From the NCBI GenBank assembly GCA_947471745.1, contig CANJKZ010000137.1, positions 4,666,001 through 4,730,000 of the forward strand: 64,000 bases of DNA. Reading direction: 5' to 3'. Under the pieces are notes generated by a model. That model did not search any database. It worked only from the letters and a program-made list of their open reading frames with translations, and was not told the DNA's origin. The stretch is from Closterium sp. Naga37s-1. Taxonomy: Eukaryota > Streptophyta > Zygnematophyceae > Desmidiales > Closteriaceae. Position numbers and translations under genes: made by a program. Shown here one piece after another: positions 32,966-44,255 of this stretch; position 1 is the stretch's first letter, and every line of letters begins with the position of its first letter.

Positions 32966-35502
32966 TGAGTGAGTGAGTGAGTGCGTGCGTGCGTGTGTGT
33001 GTGTGTGAGGGAGTGAGTGGGTGAGTGTGTGTGTGTGTGTGCATGCGTGTGTGTGTGTGTGTCTCACTGCAGGCGAATCTGGAGTCTTTGAGCGGGTTTG
33101 AGGAGAAGAACTTATTCAAGGAGTTCATGGAAGATCACAACACTGCCACGTTCCCATCTAAGAACTGAGTCCCTCTATAACGAGTTCTTTAACAAAACAG
33201 AATTCTGCATAGCTTTGTTGTGCAAGTTGAATTAGGGTGGTGGTTCAGCTGCCCCACTTCCGCCCCCTTCCCCCCCATGCCCCCTGTCCCCTTACCTTCC
33301 CATCCGCCTCAAAGCTTCTGCTTTGTCAGTTTCTTCAGCACTCTGGTGGCATTTTTTAGTCGCCACCTTTTAGTTGGCTCAACTCAAGTACTATCCTGCA
33401 TTCCTTCCTGCCTCAACACACCCGCTTCTGTTAGATATTACAATTTAGCGGCGTGGGAGCATCAGCAGATGACCAAGAGGAAGGGGCGGCCGGACAAGCC
33501 GTCTGGAAAGGAAATGACGGAGTTTAATGATGAGGATGCGAGGAGGTGAGAGGCGGTACTAGGGTTTGTGTTGACTTTTTGACTCGTTGACTGGGCTGGC
33601 TGTGTTGACTTGTTGACTCGTTGACTGGGCTGGCTGTGTTGACATGCTGACTGTGTGACCCTGCCTATATACTCACATGCTTCTCTGCTTTCAAAATTTC
33701 TGTGCTGCCTGTGTGCTTGTGTCCCTGCCTGTGTGCTGCCGTCCTTGCCCGTGCTGCCTGTGTGCTTGTGTCCCTGCCTGTGTGCTGCCGTCCTTGCCCG
33801 TGCTGCCTGTGTGCTTGTGTCCCTGCCTGTGTGCTGCCGTCCTTGCCCGTGCTGCCTGTGTGCTTGTGTCCCTGCCTGTGTGCTGCCGTCCTTGCCCGTG
33901 CTGCCTGTGTGCTTGTGTCCCTGCCTGTGTGCTGCCGTCCTTGCCCGTGTTGCCTGTGTGTGTCCTGCCTGTGCTCGCCTTGCCGTGCCTCGCCTCGCAT
34001 GGCAGGGAGGAGATTCGTCGGGCGAGGGAGAAGCAGAAGGAGGAGGAGGTGCTAGCGCTCAAGCGCAGCATGGAGTCGGGCATGGTGAGAATGAGGGGTG
34101 CTGGGGGGTTTGAGAGCGGTTGTGTGGGGTGCTAGGGGTTGCTTGGGTTGTGGAGATCCTGCAGCAGAAGGGTGTTGGCGCTCAAGCGAAGCATGGAGTC
34201 GGGCATGGTGAGAATGAGGGGTGCTGGGGGGTTTGGAGCAGTTGTGGGGGGTTGTGTGGGGTGCTGGGGGCTGCTTGGGTTGTGGAGATCCTGCAGCAGA
34301 AGCAGAAGGAGGAGGAGGTGTTGGCGCTCAAGCGAAGCATGGAGTCGGGCATGGTGAGACGAGACACAGCAAGAAACGGTTCTGGGGGGTTGGGAAGGGT
34401 TGTGGGCGGGTTGGGGTGGGTTCTGGGGGTTTGGATGGGTTGTGGGTCGGTTGCGGTGGTTGCGGGGGTTGGAGAGATCGAGCAGAAGGAGGAGGTGCTG
34501 GCACTCAAGCGGGGCATGGAGTCGGGCATGGTGAAACATAGGGGTGGACGGGGATTTGGAACTGTTCTGAAGGGTTGGGGCCGGTTGGGTGGGCTGTGGG
34601 AGTGGTGAGATTTTCCGTGCCAGATGCAGATGCAGATGCAGATGCTGGCTCTGCATGGTTGCATGGCCGTAGGCTGCATGATGCATGCTGGACTTTGTCC
34701 GCTTGTACATGCCGCCTCCTCATTGTTTTGCCCGGTGCATCCCTATGTGCCCTTTTTCTCATTGATGATTCCCAGGCGCAAGCAATGAGAGACCAGGAGC
34801 GACTCAAAGAGGAGCTTCGCTTCCTCTACCAGATTGGAAACTACGAGGTGAAGTTTGCTCCTTCCTCCTCTGCTTACATCGCTGCTAGTGGTTTCCTCTA
34901 CCAATTCTCTAGTTGACTCAAAAGCGACTCAAAGAGGAGCTTCGCTTCCTCTACCAGATTGGAAACTACGAGGTGAATTTCGCTCCTTCCTCCTCTGCTT
35001 CCACTGGTGGTAGTGGTTCAATTGCTTTGGACCTCAGTTATTCCGAACATTGTCACCCTTCCTCCGAACATCCCGAACATCTCAACTGGTTCTCTTATGG
35101 TAACGCATGTCGAAGCTTCTACTCCTGGACCTCAACTCCTTTCTTCGTCGCCGTTTCTAGTAGACACTGTCTACCTCCATGCAGCTCCTTAGGAGTTGTT
35201 TGTTGTGACCGTCGCCCGTCCCTTGCACGCACACCATCCATTGCCCATCTGCACGCGCAGCGTCCATTTTCCTGTGCTCCTTGTATAAATCGTTCGACCT
35301 GTTGTGCCCCTTTTTAGGCACCTCAAAGATAATCCCTGTGCTACTTATACTCCTTGTGCTCCTTTTGCTCATTCATTACCGTATGTGCTTTGCTGCGTAA
35401 TTTCCTGCTCGCTGTGTGACGTCGTGGCTGCCTGCATTCGCCTTTCAGGGAGCTGCTGCCATTCAAAAGAGGCTTGAGCCAGATGATCCTACTAAGCGGT
35501 AG
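31518..35502 (+). CDS. SCI1-family (style cell-cycle inhibitor-like) nuclear protein
   Basis: Seven exons join in frame to 457 aa: 31518-32437, 32659-32704, 33073-33164, 33435-33545, 34006-34084, 34776-34847 and 35449-35502. The first exon is almost wholly charged (Lys/Glu/Arg and Ser/Asp/Glu runs). The family signature then follows: EYGKYGIIREVDMW, RPEFSAWLAEVK, LFKEFMEDHNTATFP, KYYNLAAWEHQQM, EEVLALKRSMES and LKEELRFLYQIGNYE. Plant homologues are nuclear proteins linked to cell-cycle control in the tobacco style; the role in an alga is unknown. The long charged N terminus is larger than in the land-plant proteins I know. The third exon meets CT where GT is expected (33165-33166; CTGAGT). 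The phase fits only if that site is used. Exons 5 and 6 have echoes. The start is the ATG at 31518; the longer frame begins with GTG. Confidence 0.85.
32935..33062. repeat. (GT)n with GAGT interruptions in an SCI1-like intron
   Basis: Three TG/GT runs, at 32935-32960, 32994-33005 and 33026-33060, with short (GAGT)n and (GCGT)n stretches between. The last run ends just before the acceptor of exon 33073-33164. Confidence 0.95.
33566..33655. repeat. ~37-bp tandem repeat in an SCI1-like intron
   Basis: Two and a half units of tgttgactt.ttgactcgttgactgggctggc type, in the intron following exon 33435-33545. Confidence 0.85.
33714..33960. repeat. 49-bp minisatellite, five units
   Basis: Unit starts (tgcttgtgtccctgcc) at 33714, 33763, 33812, 33861 and 33910, exactly 49 bp apart and nearly identical. 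It lies in the intron before exon 34006-34084. Not exon-derived as far as I can see. Confidence 0.95.
34006..34535 (+). repeat. Donor-side echoes of SCI1-like exon 5
   Basis: The exon 34006-34084 ends AAGCGCAGCATGGAGTCGGG, then CATG|GTGAGA. Three downstream copies lie at about 34164-34207, 34283-34352 and 34474-34532. All retain CATGGAGTCGGGCATGGTGA. Spacers are G/T-rich and only loosely alike. Confidence 0.9.
34776..34975 (+). repeat. Donor-side echo of SCI1-like exon 6
   Basis: The exon 34776-34847 is repeated from 34926 to 34971 (CGACTCAAAGAGGAGCTTCG to the donor GAG|GTGAA). The junction upstream of the copy reads AGTTGACTCAAAAGCG, close to half of the palindrome found at other junctions. 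Confidence 0.88.
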
Positions 35503-35798
35503 AACACCTGACTTCCCTTTATGGGAGACGATTGTCTCCTGAAACGAAACACTGGGTGTGTGGCACTGCTCAGTAGGCCTCTAGGAAGAAATTGATGCAT
35601 GTAGAACTGTATGGGAAATATGACATGCAAGGGGTACCAAAACAGCACTTTATGAACCTTTCAAATACTGGTACATTACCAACACTGGGTCTTCAAGGGT
35701 TCCTCAAAGTGCACTACAGTGTATATTTAGGCATTTGTCACAGGTAAATCTCATTGAAAACGTCTGTACTCTTACGGTTCCGTATTTCTGGGCCTTTC
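35503..35798. other. Convergent 3' flanks of SCI1-like and TIMELESS
   Basis: The two stop codons are only about 300 bp apart in tail-to-tail orientation, so the 3' UTRs are close or overlapping. No clear terminator or poly(A) motif was recognised. Confidence 0.6.
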
Positions 35799-38700
35799 TC
35801 AACCCTCAACATGTACTGCTGCGGAGTCGAGCGTTCCTCCAGAATCCCGAGCTTCCTCCGAACCATCAAACCTCAGCCGCTTGGCTCGGTCCAAGCCTCC
35901 ATCAGCCACGGGAACCAGCCGTTTGGATCTGGCGCCAAACACTCCCAGCATCAATGGAGCTGTCTCCCCACTGGAAACACCAGCATGGGTCTCTCTTCGC
36001 CTATCCTCTTCAAGCCTTTCTGTGCTTCGATCATCACTACTAGGTCCATCAATCCCTTCTCCTTCAATCTCTCCCTCCCGATCATCCCTGCTACCGTTTC
36101 CTTCACGCCCTTCCCTCTGCTCCCCCACGAATTGCTGATTCACTTTTCCCCTCCCCACCTCGTCCCCCTCTTCTATTGGCAGGCTCCCTTCGAACCTCCC
36201 ACCCACATCCCCTCCTGACTCTTTCACTCGCGCTGACAGAGTAATCCCCTCTCCCTCATACCCGCTGTCTTCCTCATCCCCCACCCTCCCCTCCCCTCTC
36301 TCTTTCTCCCCTCCATACTCACCCCCCTCTCCTTCACAACCAACATCGGCAATTGAACTCGATTGTTGCAGTACCTCGCCTGTCTCTCCTGCCACTCTCC
36401 GCTTCTTGTGCCTGGGGCCCAAACATGCCCTAATAACCACCCCTCCTTCTCTCTCTTCCTCTCCTCCCTCTTTGTCCTCCCCTCCCTCTCTCCGATCCCC
36501 TCCTCTCCCCTCCGCTCCTCCATCTCTCCCCTCCCCTCCTCCCTCTCTCTCTCCTCCTCCCTGTCTCTCCTCCTCTCCCTCTCTCTCTCCCCCTCTCGCC
36601 TCTACTACAACCAGCTCCAGCCTCCCACCAGTATCCACGCACGAGCTTCCCCCTGCCATCATCCGTGCAAGCATGCTCACAGCATGCAGCAGCCACTGCG
36701 TGCCCCGGTCCCCAGGGACTCTCCAGCAGCCGTCAGCCTCGTCAGGATGCTTCAAGCAGAGCGCTGTTTGGAAGACGTGGAAGGGAAGAGGGAGAGAGAG
36801 GGAAGGAGAGGGAGTGATGCGAGCATGCTCACAGCATGCAGCAGCCACTGTGTGCCGCTGTCCCCAGGGACCCTCCAGCAACCGTCAGCCTCATCTGGGT
36901 GCTTCAAGAATAGCGGTGGTGGAAAGTGGTGAAGGGAAGAAGAGAGGAAGGCCACTGAGTGATGTGAGCAACAACTGAGAGCACACCTGAGAGTAACCGA
37001 CAAAACTCACCTGGGAGCACACCTGACAGCAACAGACAGCTCACCTGGGAGCACACCTGACAGCAACAGACAGCTCACCTGAGAGCACACCTGAGAGTGA
37101 CAGACAGCTCACCTGAGAGCAACTGGGCCATGCTGTCATTCGCCACCGTGTCCCAATCTTCCAGTTCCTCCACCAACGGAGAGTCTACATGCACAACTTC
37201 CCCCCACCCCCCATCCCCTTCCACCTCTCCTCCCTCCTCTTCCTCCTCCTCTTCCTCCTCCTCCTGCCCTCTTCTTCTCTTCCCCTTCTTCCCCTTCTCC
37301 TTCCCCCTCCCTCCTTTTTTCTTCCCCTTCGTGCCGGACCAATCTGGGCCGTCCATCAGCAGCAGCTGCCAGCTGTTTCGAGCGATCGCGTCCGTCCAGC
37401 TGGCGTGGGCTGCTTTCAGGCGCGATTGCAGCCATTGGATCGCCTCCGCTCCATCAAAGGAATCTGTAAGGAGAGGGGAGGAGTGGGGTGGGGGGATGGG
37501 GAGAAGAGGTGAGGAAAGAGGATGGAGGGGAAGGGGGGAGGAAAGAGGATGGAGGGGAAGGGGGGAGGAAAGATAGGAAAAGAGATGAGATCGTATCATT
37601 AAAAAAAGGCATTGAAAGATGGGATTGCAGAAGCAGTCACGAGGAAACATGGAGGAAGGAAAGCGAGAAGTGTGAAGAAAGGGCACGGAAAAGTGTGAAG
37701 GAAGGAAGGAAAAGTGTGAGGAAGATTGAGAAAGCATGGAAGGAGACGGGAGAGAGAGAGGGGTTGTTACCATCAGCGAGCACTGCCTGAACGCCCTCCC
37801 GCACTGCTTCCTCCTTCAACTCCACCCCGCCTTCCACTCCCGTAGCACCACTTCCGATTGCAGCACTTTCGATAATAGCACTTTCCCCTCCTGCAGCAGC
37901 ACCACTAGCAGTGTTGTTTGCAACAACAATTGCCCTGTTGTCTCTCTCTTCATCCATTGCACCTTCCCCACCAGCAGCAACACTGCCTGTCGCCTCCTGC
38001 TCGCTATGCATGTCTCCTCCTCTTACTGCTCCTCCTCCCCTCTGCCTCCTGTCACTCCTTTGCCCTCGCCTCACTTTAGCAGCGGCAGCCAGTGCCCTCT
38101 GTCTCTTGCTCAGCAGCACATTTTCCTCGTCCTCACTGCTCACCGCCTCCTCTTGAGAGCTCTCAACAGCCCTTCGCCCTCGCCTTCCTCTAGCAGGGGC
38201 AGCGGCAGCAGCAGCAGCAGAAGCAGAACCAATCAGTGCCTTCAGACTCTTGCTCAGCAGCACATTATCCTCATCCTCACTACTCTCCGCCTCCTCTCTT
38301 TCATCCTCCCCCTCCCCCTCCTCCTCACCCTCCTCGTCCTCTGTCTCTCCTTCCTCAACCTTCTTTCCCTCCTCTCTCTCCACTCTCTCCTCTCCCTCAA
38401 CCTCCTCTCCCTTCCTTCCCTGCTCTTCCTCCTCTTCCTCCTCTCCCTCCTCTCCCTCACCCACATCCCTCAAAATCTCATCAAACCCATTCCCGCTCCC
38501 ACGTCTCCTCCTCTCACTCCTCTTCCTGCCCATTCCATCCTCGGGCAGCCCAAGAAACTGAATCCGTTGCGCCACACGGGCAACTGAAAACTTCCCTCCC
38601 ATGGCCTTAGCAACCTCTTTCGCAACTGCCGATGTGCCTCCCCTGCCCTTACTTCTCCTGCTGCTGCTATTCCCCACCTGAACCCCTGTAGCATCGCTGT

Positions 38701-41700
38701 ATAGACTCCTGATCATTGCATCATCCTCATCTGTGAAGGGGAGACTGCCGCGCCTCCCCGTGTTCCTTGCCCCTTTTGCCTTCAAACCCGTTTTCAACCC
38801 CACGCCTTTCCCCCCCTCTTCTCCCCTAAGCTCCTCTCTTTCCCCACCGATTTCCACACCTCCCTCTCCCTCTGCACCTCCTTCCTTCCTTTCTCCGTCC
38901 TTCCTTTCGCCCTTCTCCCCAACCCCCAAACCCCCCTCTCCTCCTTCCATCTCCTCCAACCCAATCTCTTCCTCCACCTCACTCCCTCCCTCACTCTCTC
39001 CCTCACTCTCTCCCTCACTCGCCTCCCCACCACCATCTTCCTCCTCAGAGTCACTATCAAATACAAGCTGCCTCCTCCTTCCCTTCTTCCCTGCATTCAG
39101 CCGTGTTCTGCCACGCATTGCCTTCCCAGACTTGTCTTTTCCAGCCTTTGCTTTCCCACCACCTGACTTCCTATCACCTGCCATACCACCACCGTCGCCA
39201 CCACCATCACTACCATCACCATCACCACTGGCACCACCACCACCAGCAGCAGCACCTTCTGCTGCCGCCTTGCTTCTCTTCAGCCCCTGCGACCTCAAAA
39301 ACCGGCTAACCTTCCCCGCAAGTGCCTTTATAGGGTCCGCTTTTCGAGAAACACCCTCCTTTTCCCCGACCCCACCCTCCTTCTCTCCAACTTCCCCCCC
39401 TTCCTCCCTTTCCTCCCTTTCCTCCCCTTCCTCCTCTTCCTCTTCATCCCCGCCTTCCCTTGCTTCCCCTTTCTCCCCTGGTTTTCTACGGCGGCTGGAA
39501 TGAAGCAGGCTGGGGTCGTGTGCAATTAGGGCCTTTGCTATCAGTGATGGAACCTCCCGCCTTGACTTGTGGCTGATGGGGGGGGGAGAGGGATGTGGGA
39601 GAGGGAGAAAATGAGGGGAGGAAGGCCAGTGGTAGGAAGCAGGATGGGATCTTCTGCAATCAGAGCCTTTGCTATCAGTGATGGTACCTCCCGCCTTGAC
39701 TTGTGGCTGAAGGAATGGGGGAGAGGCGGGGTGGAGGGGGGGAATGGGACGGAGGGGGCGGATGAGGGGAGGAAGGAGGGCAATGAGGAGGGGAGGAGGA
39801 AGGCCAGTGGTAGGAAGCAGGATGGGATCTTCTGCAATGAGAGCCTTTGCTATCAGTGATGGCACCTCCCGCCTCGACTGGTGGCTGATGGAGGGGGACA
39901 AAGGGTGGGAAGCAAGTGGGGGAAGGTAAGAGAGACGGAGGGGGCGGATGAGCGGAGGAAGGGGGGCAATGAGGAGGGGAGGAGGAAGGCCCGGGGAGGA
40001 ACACCAGGCGCACCCTCTTACTGCTCCTGCTGCTCTTGAAACACCCCAAGACCCTTCCGTACCTCTCAAAAAGCTCGCGAATTCTCCTCTCCTGGTCCTC
40101 TGAAAACACTCGTGCCCTGCCCCTTCCCTTGCTGCCAGGCATCAGAGTGAACGGGGAGCAAGGCGGGGAGGAGGCGGCGGCTTTGAGTGTTTGAGTGTTG
40201 AGAGGTCTCAAAAGTGAACGGGGAGCAAGGTGATGGTGATGGTCGTGGTGTGAGTGACAGTACGACTCCTCCCTTGCCTGCTTGCGTCTCAATGCTTGCC
40301 TCCCTTGCCTGCTTGCCTATACACAAGATCCCTTTACGAGTCAATGCCCAACGCGTCTCAATGCCCCCCACCCTAACTCCCTATGCATGCCCGCCTACTT
40401 GCACATTCCCGTGCCTCGTCTCTCACCTCTTCTTGCCAGCAGCAGCAACATCAGCAGCCCACCACATGCCTCGAGGCAACTCCACATCTGCTTCATCATC
40501 CCCCAACGCGTCTCAATGCCCCCCATCCTAACTCCCTATGCATGCCCACCTACTTGCACATTCCCGTGCCTCGTCTCTCACCTCTTCTTGCCAGCGGCAG
40601 CAGCAGCAGCATCAGCAACATCAGCAGCCCACCACATGCCTCGAGGCAACTCCACATCTGCTTCATCATCCCCCAACGCATCTCTCAACCCCCCACTCCT
40701 TACATTCTCCCTCCCGCCCCTTTCTCCCGCCTTTCCTCCTCCCCCACCCCCTCTCCGCCTCCCTTTCCCCCCACTCGCCGCCTCCCATCCCTCTTCCCCA
40801 TCCCCGCCTCCCGCTCTCCCGCCCACCCACCCCCCCGACCTAAGCTCCCCCAGTGCCACGTCAGCAGCGAGAACCATGCTCTCCTTCCGGGATTTGTGGA
40901 AGAGGAGGCGGAGGAAGAGGGAGGGGCGGAGGGGGAGGAGGGCGGAGAGGTGACGGACAGTGGCGGAGAGGAAGGAGAGGAGGGGTGCGTGCAGGGGGGA
41001 GGAGCGCAGGTCTGGGTTTGTGAGAAGCTTGTAAAAGGTGTGTAGGGTTGATACCTGGGGGGAGGAGTGATGGGGGGAAAGAGGGGAAGGGCAGATGAAG
41101 GAAAGGGCAGCGGAGCGTTCTTTAGGTGTCCTAAGAACAGGGGCGCGTGCAGAGGGGAGGAGGAGCGGAGGTCTGGGTTTGTGAGAAGCTTGTAGAATGT
41201 GTGTAGGGTTGATACCTGGGTGCAGGGGGGATGGGGGGAAAGAGGAGGTGGGGGGCTTTGTAAGCGTCCAGTTAAACGGGCAGAGACCTGGAATACACCA
41301 ATAGAGACCTGGCAGGGCACCTGAGATATCACCTGAAGAATCACCTGATTCTCACCTGGAACAGCATGGCCTCAGCATCGCACCCCACAGTGAACCTCCT
41401 GAGCAGCGACAGCACATAGTGGTTGACACGTGGCGCGTTGCTATTGGCCGTTTCCAGCAGCCACACGCAGTTCTTAACCGCGTGCACGTCAGCAAACCCC
41501 CTTATAGTGCGCTTCACGTCTAGCTCATACTCCCGAACCTCCTCCCTCCTGCGCCGACCCTCCTCCTCTGCTTCCTCTATGCCGTCCCCAGGCTCGGCGT
41601 CCGAGCCTATGTCCGAGCCTGCATCGGAGGCTAGGTCCGAGCCTGGGTCGGAATCTTCTGGGCCTTCTCCGTCTGCTGCTGCGTCTCCATCTTCAGCATC

Positions 41701-44216
41701 AGCATCTTCATCAGCAACTGCAGCGCCAGCAGCAGCAGCAGCAGCAGCATCAGCAACTGCAGCAGCAGCATCAGCACCACCACCTTCCGCCTGTTCTGTC
41801 CCCCCTTCCTGCCCTTCCTTTTCTCCCGATTCACGTCCCCCTTCCCCCCCTTTTCCTGCAGCATCAGGTGTGGCATTCTTATCACTACCACCATCAGCAG
41901 CAACGTCAACAGCAGCACCATCACCACCAGCATCAGCACCATCAGCATCACCAACACCACTAGCACCAGCATCAGCTGCTGTAGCATCGTTAGCACCACC
42001 ACCATTGCCACCACCATAAGCACTCTCATTCTCTGCAGCAGAAGCATTTTCAACCTCCTGAATTTGAGCTGTGTCCTGCACTCCCTCCTGCTCTCCCTCC
42101 TTCTCTCCCTCCTGCACGTTCTCCTGCTCCCCCTCCTTATCCCCTTCCTTGCCTGTGTCCGCACTCTTCCCCTTCGCCTTCTGTGCCTTGTCCTTTCGCT
42201 GTCGACTCTTCCTCACAACCTGCATTGAGCAAGCCAACAGGAAAGCAAGACAAGAGACCGAATCAACACACCATTAACATAAATGCTTCGATTTAGAGGT
42301 ACCGCTGCTTTCGCACCATCAATTCACCTTGAGTGCACCTTCTGTTCGAACCAGGTCTTCGAGCAGTCTCAGGCACACGTGGGTGGTTTCAACAGCGTCA
42401 ACCAGCAAGCAGCGCGGCTGCGTGTGCGGGTTGAACCCCTTCAGCACCCGCTGCAGCACATGCACCTTGCCCTCACTGCCACCACTGCAACACATGCACC
42501 ACGTGCACCACATGCACCACCCCATCGCTCGAATCAAGCTGAGCTTGCACGTACCTTGAGTGCTCCCTCCGTTTGAACCAGATACTCTAAGAGCCTCAGG
42601 CACACGTGGGTGGTTTCGACTGCATCAACCAGCAAGCAGCGCGGCTGAGTGTGCGGGTTGAACCCCTTCAACACCCGCTGCAGCACATGCACCACTCCAT
42701 CGCTCGAATCGTCGTAGAACAGACGGAGCAGCATGGCCCGCGCCAGCCGAACCTCCCGCCGAACCTCCCACCGGACCTCCTGCCGAACCTCGTGGTGAGG
42801 CTCGGCCGAGCCTGGTGCTGTGGGGTTGGGATTCTCCCCGGATTTGATTATGGCATCGAGCATGTGAATCTGTGGGGTAGAGACAGGGTGGGTGGGGGGA
42901 GGGATGAGGGGCTTAAAAAAAAAAAACACACACACACACATAAGGCGCCAACAAAAAAAGCGAAAAACAACAACCCAAAGGGGAAACAAGAAAGGGTAGG
43001 GAGGGGGTGCTTGAAGCAGCAATGCTTGATTCTCACCATTTCTTTCAGTAGGCTGCCCGCCGCCACCAGCGCTACCCGCTCGTGATTGGCCCTGGCAGCA
43101 TACTCTGCCCAGCGGGCAGAAACAAGATTGAACATGTCATCATCCATTGTGGCTGCTATTGGCCCACACCCACACACCGCCCTCTGCTCCACCTTCCGAG
43201 AAGCTTCCTCTGCTCCTTCTTCCTGTTTTTCCTTTTCTTCTCCTGGTTCTCCCCCTTCTCCCCCTCGTTCCCCCGCTTCCGTCTCCTTTGCTCCTGCTTC
43301 CTCTCCTGCTCCCCCTGACACTCCCCCTGCAGCGCCCCCTTTCCCCCCCTCCCCTGTGCCTGCAGCTGCTCCCGCTCCCCCCCAGCCCCGCAGGCCATGC
43401 ATCTCCCGTTGGAAAGCAGTGAAGAAGGAGGCCACGAGGAAGAAGGCGAGGGTGTCAGAGGGCTCTAGCCCTGCCCTCCAGGCAGCCACGTCGCGACGCA
43501 CCGTCTCCATGAGGGCTGGAGGGAGGGGTAGGAGGGGAATGGAACAAGGGTGCGTATCGAGTCAACTCAGGCCGTGCGTCTCCCGTTGGAACTTGGAACG
43601 CAGTGAAGAAGGAGGCCACGAGGAAGAAGGCGAGGGTATCGGAGGGCTCTAGCCCCGCCCTCCAGGCCGCCACGTCGCGACGCACCGTCTCCATGAGGGC
43701 TGGAGAGAGGGAGGGGAGGATGGTAGTGGGGGAGGGGGGGATTGGGGAGGGAAGGGTGAGTGTTGTGTCTCAAGTCAGAGGGCTCTAGCCCCGCCCGCCA
43801 GGCCGCCACGTCGCGACGCACCGTCTCCATGAGCACTGGAGGGAGGGGAACGGGGAGAGGGTGGAAGAGTGTTTGAGGGGGAGGGGAGAAAGGGGAGGAG
43901 GGCAGGGCGGTAACACTCAAGTTTGTGATACTCGCTGTAAGAACATGCGCTACTAGAACAACTCATTACTGTGTCACTTTCTATTGTCACACTCACCATT
44001 GTCACACTCACCATTGTCACACTCACCATTGTAACATCCTGAGGCCAGCAGCCGGTCGGCAAACACACCGAGGCGCCTCGCCGTCCACCTGGAGCTCCTC
44101 CTATTGGCCCGCGCTCCACCGACCAATCCCAGGGCAGCATCCACGTCAGCATCTGGTTTCCTCGCATCACCACCGTTGCCATCACCCCCATCGCCGTTCA
44201 ACCCACCATCCATACC

Positions 44217-44255
<39 letters not shown>

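Noticed and set aside
33714..33960. Regular 49-bp units resembling a CRISPR array
   Set aside because: Units are contiguous with no unique spacers, and the context is an intron of a eukaryotic gene.
37637..40069. 810-codon minus-strand frame taken as one exon
   Set aside because: It runs through introns and echoes; the splice-consistent exons are 39565-37771 and 40131-40014.
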